DNA of 64,000 bases from Stagonosporopsis chrysanthemi (taxonomy: Eukaryota > Ascomycota > Dothideomycetes > Pleosporales > Didymellaceae). The stretch lies in NCBI GenBank assembly GCA_022560025.1, contig JAFISE010000026.1:186001-250000 (forward strand). Direction: 5' to 3'. The notes under the pieces were generated by a model, which had not been told where the DNA came from, ran no database searches, and saw only the letters and a list, made by a program, of their open reading frames with translations. A program made the translations under genes and the position numbers. Positions 12,440-23,100 of this stretch are shown here, one piece after another (position 1 is the stretch's first letter; each line of letters starts with the position of its first letter).

Positions 12440-12453
12440 CAGCAGCAGCAACA

Positions 12454-12486
<33 letters not shown>
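12440..12486. repeat. CAG/CTG trinucleotide tract in AreA 5' leader
   Basis: An interrupted run of CAG (plus strand; CTG in the AreA transcript sense) 41-87 bases upstream of the AreA ATG. It reads as poly-Gln or poly-Leu in various frames but lies outside the AreA reading frame as annotated. Confidence 0.85.
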
Positions 12487-13171
12487 CAAGCACAAGCACA
12501 GAAGACGACGGGCCTGCGAGCGGCGATGATGTCGTCGCTGCCGGCGTGTGCTCTATTTGGACGGGTGCACCCCACGTAGCGGTCTGTGGCCTGGGATGGG
12601 CCTGGGTGCGGGCCACTTACTCTGCAACCACAGCCGCGCTGCGACTCCAAAGCAGTGCGTCCGAATAGTGCCGGGCTGCGTGCGTGCGGGCAGGGCAGAC
12701 GAGCAGGGCGGGCGTGGGCGTGGGCGTAGGCGCAGGCGTGGCAGGCGCAGGCACAGGCGTAGCAGGCGCAGGCGGAGTGGTGCGCAGCGCCGGTCGGGAG
12801 GGCACTTGGTTTTGTCCTGGCTCTGCCTCCACGGGGAAGCCTCGAGCTGGTGCACTCGGGCCCTACAGTGGACGGCGCAACCGACCATCCAGCGTACCGC
12901 TGCAGCGTGCAACGGACAGCCGGTGGCGCTCAGAGGGAGTGGAGCCCAAATGAAGGCCGGCGCACCCACGGAACCCCCACTTGGGGCGTTGCATGCCAAT
13001 GGACGCCCCGACCTGCTGTGGGCCCGCAGGATGATGCTTGAACGCGCAGCCGAGTGCGCCAGCTCGGCCTGACCATGCGAGCATGCTCGTCTCGTCTACC
13101 GCGCGACTCGCTGCCTGCCCGCGACACTGCCCTCGCCGCGCTGCTGCTGTAGGCCGTGTGTATTGTACGTG

Positions 13172-13263
13172 CATACATACATACATACATACATACATAC
13201 ATACATACATACATACATACATACATACATACATACATACATACATACATACATACATACATA
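13172..13263. repeat. Tetranucleotide (CATA)n microsatellite
   Basis: About 23 perfect CATA units, the longest simple repeat in the window. It is flanked by a perfect inverted heptamer, ATTGTAC at 13162-13168 and GTACAAT at 13264-13270. Confidence 0.98.
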
Positions 13264-16200
13264 GTACAATCCACAGCAGCCTGCGGGACGTGGCCGCCGC
13301 GCCAGACACCGCTGGCAGCGCGCACTGGCTAGGGCTGCTGGAGGAATGTCCTCCAACCGTCTACGGCTGTCCCCTTGTGATGCATGTCCTGCGCAGAATC
13401 CCTGCCGCCCGCAGACGAGTCCCGTACCGTGCAGCATGCAAATTCGGGACCCAACTGTAGGACGGGAACCCTCCTCTGGCGAGGCGTTCGTCTCGTTGAG
13501 GAAAGTTTCTCGGCTGCCCCAATTCGACACCACGCACACTTGCTCTGCATACAGTACATGCGCTGCGCCATCGCCAGCACACGCCTCTCCCACAGAGCCT
13601 TCAGCACAGCAGAGCGCAGCAGAAACGGCTGCTGCGTGCTCGCTGCGTCACTCTTTGCTCCCATGCAGATCGCTTCTTGGCCCCTTCGTCGTGCACGACG
13701 ACCGATCCACCACCAGCCGGCTCGAGCGCACGGTAGCTGAATTCCGGTACCTCTGCCTTGATTGGCTGCCAGCGGCTACAGCTGGTCGCTTTCGCTCTTT
13801 GTAAGGCCGCCGTGCAAGGCTAACCCGCCAGCTAGTTGCATGTCATCCCAAACCGTCTGTTTGCGACTGGCCGCAATATGCCGACAACGGTCTTTGCACG
13901 AGTCGCAATTCAACGCCGAGGAGGGTGTCCCAGCAGAATTGCTCTGCCTGCCTGCAACAGCAACAAGGCGCTGACACCGCTGCGAAGGCGCCGCCGAACT
14001 TGGTTCCAGACTCCAGGTCGTTGTGTTCATTTATTACCCGAACTAGTAGCACCCCCTTCAGCCTGCGTCATGGCCCTTTGCTTCCTACTTTACCCGATAT
14101 TTCAACCATCTCAGGGTCTCTTCGAGGCTCCACTGCTCGACCGCTCCACCACCGGATGCGCCCATGGCGTGCAGCACGTTTCGAACTGCGGCCAGAGCAC
14201 CTAGTCTATTCCAACCACGCTTCTGCACATCCGACAGCGTTCCTTGCAGCCCGACAGCCTGCCAACCGTACTGTGTGCTTTGCTGGAGGTTGAGCCATTG
14301 CAGATGCCTTCACTCGACGGCATCTGCTCCGGAGAAGGGCCTTTTCACGTCCGTACGTGCACCTATGACAGTGTCTACCATCTTCTAGAAAAAGCACTCG
14401 ATCCGTTCGCCCTCGACACTTACTCTTGCGACCCGCCGTGATGAACGCCGGATTCACCGTCTCATCTCTGCACAATTGCGGAGATGACGCGGAGTGTGGA
14501 TCCCCTCTCTCAATAATCTGTTGCAGGGAGCGATTGAGCTCCAGAACTACCATAGTAGATGCAACAGCAACCCACTCGTGGCTGGGTGTCTCACTCTGGC
14601 CTCACTGCTGTCAAGTCTAGTTCGAACAGTTCGAAGTGGTGGACCGCAGAGCTGGGGAGTGGGGCTTTCCCGATGCGAGATGCTCCACCACTATCAGTAA
14701 ACATGTTGGAGGTACACTCATTGCATTACGGCACAGTCAGTAACCTTCACCAGCACCGCAACACGTCAACCTGGTGTTGTGTTGTGTAACGTGGAAGAAG
14801 TAATCTCCTGATCCACACATATTTCGGGATATTTACAAGTAGAGACTGGCAAGCAGCTCCAGCGCGACCCTGAGTGGCGGACAATTGTTTCAGAGGCTCG
14901 CATTACCATGATGATCTTCCCTTCTGTTTCAAGTATGGATGAGCCGGCTTCATGCTCATCATAGTGGCTCGCGGTATTGATGTACGAGGGTTGCTGAAAT
15001 ACGACTCATCACAGCTCGTCCGATGGTGGTGTTCGACATCGCGCAGCCACCAACCCCTTGTTTGCCATTTGCCGCGAATCTGCCGTGACATTTTGGCATG
15101 TGACAGCGTGCGTTCACCTCAACAACACAGAACCATGCCATCCTATCGTGGCATCCCAAATGCTACTGACACAAATGGATAATAACGAATACTCAATGTG
15201 CATGTTCTGCACTATTTGGCTTACCATGTTAGCTCCCTACCATGCAGACGGAGGGCTTGGGGGACATGAGAAGCGACACGACCCCCACAGCGCTTGCTGT
15301 CTTGGGAACTGCTGGTCAAGGTGCTTCCTGGTCTGCGCAGGCCTGTCAAGCCACTTGCATCTGACTTGCATGGCACTGCAGGGATACAAAAGCCCAGATC
15401 AACCAGCCTAGTCCACTAATTTCGGGTCTAGCCTGACAGGCAATAACTAACGCCCGAATTGCAGGCTTGTGCATGCATGCTGTCGGTCTTTGCAAGTTTC
15501 GCCCTTCTTGTCTGTTCACGATGCAGAGTCGAAACCGAAACCTGAGCTTGTCCACGGAGATCTCGGACATGCAGACCGAGCACACCAGATTCCGGAAGAA
15601 TGCTTCCATGGATCAGATGATTGGCATCCTACACCTGTAACTTACCGCTGTTCACGCTCCGGTACATGCTTTTGCCAGCCAGTCGAAACCGCCACCGCAT
15701 GCAAGCATACATCCGACCCCTGCAGGACACGCGGGATACTGTGGGGGTAAGATTCAAAAGGTACGTGATACAATTTGGAGTCGCACGCGGATTGTTGGAG
15801 CAACGACCTTCAATCTCGCACGCAACTTGTGATCAACATGTGGGCGAGTGGAGAGACACGAACACCGACAGGGCAGGGCGCGGACAACGGGTCAAAGAGG
15901 GTCTGATCGTGTGCCGCCCTCCTGGGCTGACGTCGAGGCTCGCGTGCGCGGCGTATTTCCGTTCGAACTGCTGGCGACGTTGTTGGTCAGCCCCAGTCAG
16001 CGTGCTCAACAGCGACGGACGCTTTTGGTTGTTGGACCGGACGGTCGTGCGGCGCTATCATGAGTACGAGTCGGTGGTACGGTACATCCCGTGTTGAGAT
16101 GCGAGGCTCCAGTGTTGTGCGCGCATAGCCTCAACGCCAAAACGCTACCTCGGCGATAAACCGAAGTCGCTGCGTTTGCAGCTTTGAATCGGCGTGTGCA

Positions 16201-17289
16201 GCGTGTGCTCGACCAGACAGACCCAGTATTGATACCACAAGAATCCATCGACGCAGCACATCATCAACAACCTTTTTATGTTTGAACGTCCAAGGGGCGA
16301 ACGGCCAGAGTCAAGTCCGTAAAAGACAGATGCTGTCTTGGCAGATAGGGCGGAACACGGATTGCGACGGCGGAGCGGAAAGAGACCAGCAGACTTTGAT
16401 GCGATTGTGGGTGGAGTAATTCTTCAGGTAAAAAACCATCGTGGAGCGAGCTTCTACTTTATACACTGTCCACTCAACAAGGTACGGTGAGACCATTATC
16501 GGCTATCATTGCGCCATGATAGCGACATTGCTAGCGGACCTTACAGTGCTCATGCTCACTTGACGAGACCGACACCACGCCAATAACAGCGGTTTGTGCT
16601 ACTATCTGGCAGTGTTTGGACCATTCTTCTGTCGTGTCCTTCCTATCGCGGCGTAAAGTGAAACCTATCTTATCTTGGTAGGTGCGCGCTCGCGAGCGCG
16701 ACGCGCTGCGACTGGATAACATGGAGAATCCTCGCCAATGAGACGTAATCCGGGGTAAGACGCTGCCTGATAAGGCGCTGCGGGACTTGCTCCTGCAGTG
16801 CTGGGACGCTGCGCAGAAATCAGGAGCTCATTATCAGACACGCTGCATGATAAATTGAGCTCTGTTCAAGCCTCAGGTCGCCGCCGGCGAGTACGGAGAT
16901 GCTTCATTCCAGGTGACCCAGGGCAAAGGCGTGCTGATCATTGCTTCACCCCCACAGCTAGGCACTCAACAGAGCTAGGCACGTGCAAACAACGACTGCG
17001 CGGCTTCTTTCGCAGCAACAATGGTCATGTGAACCGACTCATATCTCAGCAAGGCCTTCTCCTTCGCCATTCCACCTATTCACTCTCCCTGCTACGACGC
17101 GCCCCAGCGACTAGCCCAGAATCTCCCAGCGCATCGGTATCTGACCCGCGCACGCCTCCGCTATCTCCTTCCTGCATGGGATGGTACCATGGTATGGTAG
17201 ATATGGTATCTCGGGTATCACGGGTGTGGTGCGTGGGGCGCTCGTCGCCGTCGCAATGGAGGTCTTTCCAGCAGATGTATCGTCCTTGC

Positions 17290-17619
17290 TCACTTCTCCT
17301 GCTCACGAGCAGCGTCTTTGCCCTCTCCACCCTTGACTGTCTCTTCGCCCAGTACTTTGCTCGCTGCCATAAACCTGCGCACCCGCTTAGCCTTATGATC
17401 CGCTAGACAACACAAATGAATCGCTTACATTGCGCCTGAATACCCGCCTAGCGCACGCATGTCTTGCGCCTGACCTGCTGTCATCCGCATCAGACTTTCC
17501 AAGTCGGCCATATTCGCTGTCAGTTGCGCGAGTTGCGCTTGGAGGTGCGAGAGCTGGCGCGGCTTCTGTGACGGTACACTGCTGATGCGCGAGGTGCTTG
17601 GCCGAGAATTGTGCGACAT
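17290..17619 (-). CDS. hsk3: DASH/Dam1 complex subunit Hsk3
   Basis: A small subunit of the fungal DASH ring that couples kinetochores to spindle microtubules. Two exons on the minus strand (17619-17429, 17374-17290) flank a 54-base intron and give 91 residues. The core reads RQLSHLQAQLAQLTANMADLE, then LMRMTAGQAQDMRALGGYSG, and after splicing MFMAASKVLGEE. This amphipathic coiled-coil block followed by a GG(Y/L)xxA(L/M)FMAASK-type end is the Hsk3 family pattern. The unspliced frame stops one codon into the intron and would lose the conserved FMAASK end. The N-terminus (SRPSTSRISSVPSQK) is Ser-rich, as often in these proteins. It is divergent from the gene at 17897, with 277 bases shared between the two start codons. 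The identification rests on motif recall. Confidence 0.85.
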
Positions 17620-17896
17620 CGTGGAGCGAATTTTGAGTCGTTCGGTCTTGTACTTGCAAGGGTGTCTGTCAAAAGGCGTCGTGTTCGCCGCCGTTGAGGT
17701 GAGCTTTGCTGTTTGTTGTTCAGCAGAAAGAGTGGGGAAACGCGTCGAGAATCCCGCGGCGACGCAGCCTTGGCGAACGGGCTCTTCCGTCGGAGGTCTT
17801 GCACTTTTTCCATCTCACACCACTTTGACTGCAAACAGCCTGCCATTGCTGCAGCCACACCTTTTTGTGGAACCCTAGCCTTCCGGCGAGCATACT

Positions 17897-18319
17897 ATGG
17901 CCACCCCGCAAGCTCAAGCTGTCCGCAGATGGATCATAACTGGCGCCGTTGCTGCCGTTACAGCCACTGGAGCCTTCTTTGGCGCTGGATTGAAGACTGA
18001 TCAAGAAGTCAAAAAGGTACGCCGTCAACAACTCTTCTCTTTATCCTCCAAAAAGACATGTCGCCTTCTATCTATCCGTCCAAAATCGCCAGCATTCAAG
18101 CAGACTGCTGACAGCCTCCAGGAACGCAAACGCTACCAACAGGCTTCACCCGATGAGATCATCTCGCACCTCACAATCGCACGCGACGAACTCGTCATGA
18201 AGAAGAAAGAGATGGAGAGAAAGATTGCTGGCTTCCACGAGAAGAGGAAGGCAAAGGAGCTTGAGGCGCAGAAATTGCAGCAGCAACAGCAGCAACAGCA
18301 ACAGCATGAATCAAAATGA
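17897..18319 (+). CDS. Small single-span protein with C-terminal poly-Gln, unassigned
   Basis: I do not recognise a named family, though small proteins of this layout occur in other filamentous ascomycetes. Two exons (17897-18016, 18122-18319) give 105 residues; the intron is 105 bases. Residues 12-31 form a likely membrane span (WIITGAVAAVTATGAFFGAG), preceded by a short Arg-containing head, a layout common in small mitochondrial inner-membrane proteins. The second exon is a charged helix (DELVMKKKEMERKIAGFHEKR) that may form a coiled coil, ending in a run of nine glutamines and HESK. The poly-Gln tract is encoded by CAG/CAA and is probably variable in length. Divergent partner of hsk3. Coding status is supported by the clean splice and the composition; function is unknown. 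Confidence 0.72.
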   Translation: MATPQAQAVRRWIITGAVAAVTATGAFFGAGLKTDQEVKKVRRQQLFSLSSKKTCRLLSIRPKSPAFKQTADSLQERKRYQQASPDEIISHLTIARDELVMKKKEMERKIAGFHEKRKAKELEAQKLQQQQQQQQQHESK

Positions 18320-19776
18320 AGAGAAGTAGCAATCACGCTGCAGATCAAGAAACTGGCCGGCGCTACATCAGCATATCCTCAAACCATTCACGTCGAAGAG
18401 CACGAAGCCACAGGGGATTCAAGATGGGTCCTGTCAGAGAACAGAAGTGCAAGAGATGGCAACTTGTGAGCTTTGTGTGGAAGAGATTATGAGAGTCTCA
18501 CTTACAATCTCGCCGGAAACACATGTTGCAGATCGACGAGCATAGTCTTGCGAACAGAGCTCGAATACGAGACGAATGAGGCAACTTTGCTCTAGGCCGG
18601 CGGTCCTCAAGCAGCTCATGTACGGCCTGTCATGTTGGATGTAGGATGAACATGGTCTACAACCGACAGCCAATCTTGACGACTTTTGGCACATGCTCGA
18701 GGGTCTGTACTCAACCATTTCAAATCGTTGGAGCGACCCGATCGCACGAAGGTCCGGCAGAGCTGAACTAGTAGCTCCGAGAATCAAACCTTCTCAGGAC
18801 GATTTACATGCCACTGACCGACTCCCGCGTTCGCACGCTGTAACACGCACGGCAGTTTACATCTTGCATAAAGTCCGAGATTACCAGAATCGAACGCGTA
18901 GAAGCTTATCTCCCTTATCTCTACTCCGCGCAGAGACCTCGTCATCAATCAATTAAGACCCACTGGTCGGTTCTTCAGTCGTGTTTAGCCCGTCGCAATC
19001 CGCTCAGCTGCCGGTTAAGCGCGCATCGTACGTCTATCCCGCCTCTTTCATCATGAACTGCAGTTCGAGGGGTCGGGGTTGGTTCCTGAGCGCCGGCTGT
19101 TTTACGGACACCCAAAGGACGGCTTGATGTGGTGGAATCGGTGTATGCAGACAAAATGCACAGCGTGAAAGTACGGCAGTGTTATTTCTTTACAACTACC
19201 CAACCTGACGAGGTGTTTGGAGATCAGCATGTGAAATCGCCATCAGTGACGATGGAGTATCGGTTGACCAATCAGCGCGCACTTATGCTATCCCGGAATG
19301 GCAGAAAGCTACACAGTATGTGTTCCTGGAGTGAGGATATGGCACTGTATTCATACTTTGTTCTCTATACGATACAAGACAGCTCGGAAATACTGAATTC
19401 TGTTCTCATATCCCTGGGAGAGAGATAAGCGGGAGGGGGTTCCTCGAACGCAGGAGTCTTCAGGCGATGTACAGACCGCATGATTAGACAAAACCAAGGC
19501 GATACCTGTTTGTAAATAACAAACAAACACGAACGCGAGCCCTCTTAAGCAAGCGGGAGTGCAGGGTGCTTGATAGATGCGAGCGCATTCATGTGTAGTA
19601 GAAACAGAGAACGAGTCGGTAGCGCCACTGCACCAGTATCGCCAGCGCCAGGACACGAACGTCCTTGCTATACAACCCGACGCTGGCAGTACGAAGTACG
19701 TCGAGATCGAACATGCCGGATCCGAGGAGGAGGGACATGATTCATCTCGCGAGACTGTCAACGTACAAGAGCAACA

Positions 19777-19795
19777 CCCCCCCCCCCCCCCCCCC
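19777..19795. repeat. Poly-C tract
   Basis: A run of 19 consecutive C followed by ACCCC, one of four C runs of 14 or more in the window. Confidence 0.95.
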
Positions 19796-20107
19796 ACCCC
19801 CCGCGCCATTCTGAGACTCCTCGTAATTTCTCCTTCCCCAAGTCTTTCTCAACCCCTTCGTGCTCCACTTGTCCAGACAAGCCCGTTTTCCCGCACAGCA
19901 TATCCCAGCTCCGCTGCTTGTGGGTACGTCCATCGTGCCAAGCAGTGCACTTCTCCTCACGAATGCCAAGGTGGTATCTGCCAGTCTGGCTTGCGGGGGC
20001 TGCTCCAGCATCGGTCTTCCGCGAGTGAGGGGAATGGAGGAGCTGGTAGTGCTGGTGCGGCAATGAGCTTCAGAGGTTGGGGTTGCGGTCCATCGAGTGC
20101 GGACACG

Positions 20108-20129
20108 GAGAGAGAGAGAGAGAGAGAGA
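20108..20129. repeat. (GA)n microsatellite
   Basis: About 11 uninterrupted GA units. Confidence 0.95.
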
Positions 20130-23100
20130 CTTTGGAGATCGGTGGGTGTCGAATGTGGGTGCTGTTGAGATGAGTTGCGGGATGCTAGATCCATCGTGTG
20201 TGGTCTGCGTGACGCGTGTGTCATTCTAATCACTTCTCCCACACCAAGGGCTGCTGTCAGTCGAAGTCTTGTTTCTACGACCGCAACATCGTCCGTTGAG
20301 TGCTAGCGGAGAAAGGCACGGCACGATGAGGGACAGCTCCTTATGTGGTCATTGTCGCCGTGTTCTCGTTTTGTCTTGGTGAGGTACGACGTCTGGAGTT
20401 AGAGTTTCTGTGATATCCCAACCTAGAAGCAGCCAGGACTCGCCGAGGTGCATGACTCTGTGCAAGCGAAAGCAGACAACTCGACTTAGCGCAAATTCCG
20501 CAATCAGGAGCAGAGGCGGAGGTCTCGCGAATGAATGTAACACCGATCTCTATGTTGCTGAGACAATACCTTGCGATACCGAGTTTTGACAGGAACTTCT
20601 ACAGCCAAATCGCAAGGCCGAGGTCAGGAGTACTTAGTCTTCTGTTACACAATCTAGTAATCTCTGGCTGCTTTGTAGCTACCACCCGGAGTGGAAATGC
20701 TCCATATCCTCACGCTCTCTGCATGAGGACAATAGCCCAACATTGTTACGACAGTGAAATTTCTCTGACATGTCCTTTCCCGTACAGGCGAGACCTACGC
20801 GATGACAGATTCTTCCTTTTCACTCGATCATCTCAAGCAGCAGTGTGTTGACTTCAGTTTCATGTCCAAAATGTGAAAGTAAACAACACAAAGTAATCGG
20901 TCCAACACTCCACTCGCAGTTTGTAAAAGAGGTGTCGACATTATTCAAAATACAAAGACTCCACGCCGCAGGCTGTGACTAGATTTGATGGACTCGTACA
21001 AGCCTGATTATGTGAATTGTGTATCACTGTGAATCTTCTGAACGCGCCAGAAATGGGTAAAGTGTATCGGAAGTGCTGCATTAGTAGCGTCAATTGTGAA
21101 GCGTGCGAGTTTCCGATCAGAAATCAGACGGCAACTTGTGCATTCTACAACCATGAGCATACATTCTCCCTTGGGTGGGATGATGCCTGCAAACATGCAT
21201 GCCAGCTCAAAAGCCGGAGAAAAATTCGGATGTTGCTAAGTCTTTTATCCAGGACGCTGGAAATGAAAGCAGCTCGTGTTTCAATGTCTAGGGCTGCATG
21301 CACGCAATGTAAGTGTCTTTGTACCTTACCCTAAGGACTTTCGTGGCAGCTGGTAGAGCAACAGATGCATAAGAAGGGTGCGCGTAGTGGTGAGGTAAAA
21401 GAGGGTGGGGACGTGCCTGGTAGAAATGGGTGACGATGATGGAGAAGAGAGGGAAGAGAGGTTATACGACTAACTGTTGTTGCTAATCAATTGTAGTATG
21501 GAGAATACAGGAGCTCTGCGTGACTTACCCGCGTGCGGTGCAAAGTCACGGTGGTTGTGTGCTTATCAATGGGTTTATACAGTAGCATAATGCGTTCGCA
21601 ATTGCGAAATTGAGACATGAATAGTATTGGTATGATCCAAAGCTTCTGGATGCGTCCAGATAGCAGCTTTTCCATTGTACTCTCGGAGAGTTCTTCTCTC
21701 CCAAAACATGACAAAGTAAGGAGGGTGCACGCTCCTGGAGCACCTAGTCACATGTGTTAACCAAAGCTTTTCTGGTAATGTGTGTGACTACTTGCAGCAA
21801 CCAGACCATAGACTGTAGTCAGTGGCATGCTTATGCTCATATTTTGTGGGTAGAGGAGTTCTTACAGACACAAAAAGTCGATGGCGTGACATACATTGTA
21901 GGAAGAGCGCTTACTCATAAGAGCAACGTATTGAAACTTACCTTGCACTGGTATCTTTCCCGCGTAATACGCAGAATCGGCCTCAAGTGGCATGAAATCG
22001 ATCAAAGATGTGCCAAGGACTGCATCATGGTATGATTTAGAACAAGAGGATAGCGTACGTCATCTGAGCATGAGGCTTAGGTGTCAACTCCATGGAATTC
22101 GCATCACCTTAATGGTGAAGTAGAGTTGTGCATCAGCACCAAGAGCTCAGTTCTTCGGTAGCACGGCGCTTGGGTAAATAATCTGGCTGCAGTTCTAGCT
22201 TGGAGAATAGATCTTGGAACCAGTGTTTTACGTCCAAAGACACAACAGCGGGTGATGTAATTCCTGATCGAGGTTGTTACCGGCACACGCAACCTCTGTC
22301 AATTAGAGGACTGGCCGTCTCCCGCTCGACTGATCATCCTGCATAAGTTGCAAAACATGGCCAGCCAACATCCAAAGGTGTATTAGCTGGCAGGAGGGAA
22401 AAGGCATCAAGACTGATTTCGGGGCCGGGAAGGTCGACAGCGCCCCTACTGGGTTTCTTCGACAACATGAGACTCTGGCGGCAGCATTCACGTACGACAT
22501 TCAGGCTCGTTCAAACAGCATTTGGCACTTGCCAAGGATCCAGAGCAGGGCCAGTAAGATGATGGAGTTGAGTCTGCAATTTCCACTTGGGCTCTTAGAC
22601 ACCAACGAAAAGGGATTTTTGATCCATGTTGCCTGATCCAGCCTTTGCGAAGTGGCTCAGACGTGTCCGAGTTTAGGAAACTCCGGCAGAGCCCATCGCA
22701 CGCTAATTGTTCAGTACTGAGAAAGAGAGATCCATCCTGATTACCGTCAAGACTTCGGATCTGTCGTGGTTGACTTCGTGAGCCATACTGCACTGTCTTC
22801 TCCGAGCGATTAAGCCGGAACTAAGAGATAGTAATAGAAGCTCACACACATCTTGCAATTTAGCATGAGAGACCTCTGTACACATCCAGGCTGCCGATAT
22901 GCATTTAGTCCTCCTGGAGGGTAGTGGCCTACCACAGCCTCGTCTTGCATGCTCGTATCGACATGAATAAGCCTTGCGGGAGTCTCCATTGCAGCTTTGG
23001 TTTTTCCCTTCAAGGATAATCGCGGCCTTGCAGATGTCTGAGTCGGTGGCGCAACACTTGTTATTGCATCTCCGTCCTTGGTGATCGCACCGGAGATCCC

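Larger units (their letters stand above)
12400..17289. other. AreA leader and long intergenic region
   Basis: Almost 4.9 kb with no supportable coding gene. The AreA-proximal part is GC-rich and is probably 5' leader and promoter; it holds a CAG/CTG tract at 12440-12486, a canonical GTAAGT donor on the minus strand at 12620 and a CATA microsatellite at 13172-13263. The rest contains many short open frames on all strands with no domains. A perfect 16-bp GC palindrome lies at 16685-16700. Long, complex leaders are usual for AreA orthologues, so part of this may be transcribed. Confidence 0.5.

Noticed and set aside
11641..12579. Plus-strand frames of 268-312 codons opposite AreA exons 1-2
   Set aside because: They are antisense shadows of a GC-rich coding region and end in the CAG tract; no independent protein signal.
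12389..12616. Poly-leucine frame overlapping the AreA start
   Set aside because: It has no ATG and its leucine run is just the CTG tract read in one frame; kept only as a remark on the leader.
13172..13263. Repeated MYVC or TYIH-type translations around the CATA repeat
   Set aside because: Artefact of a tetranucleotide repeat read in three frames.
18770..18800. tRNA-like T-arm hairpin (GAGAA stem with seven-base loop)
   Set aside because: The flanks do not form acceptor, D or anticodon arms; an isolated hairpin only.
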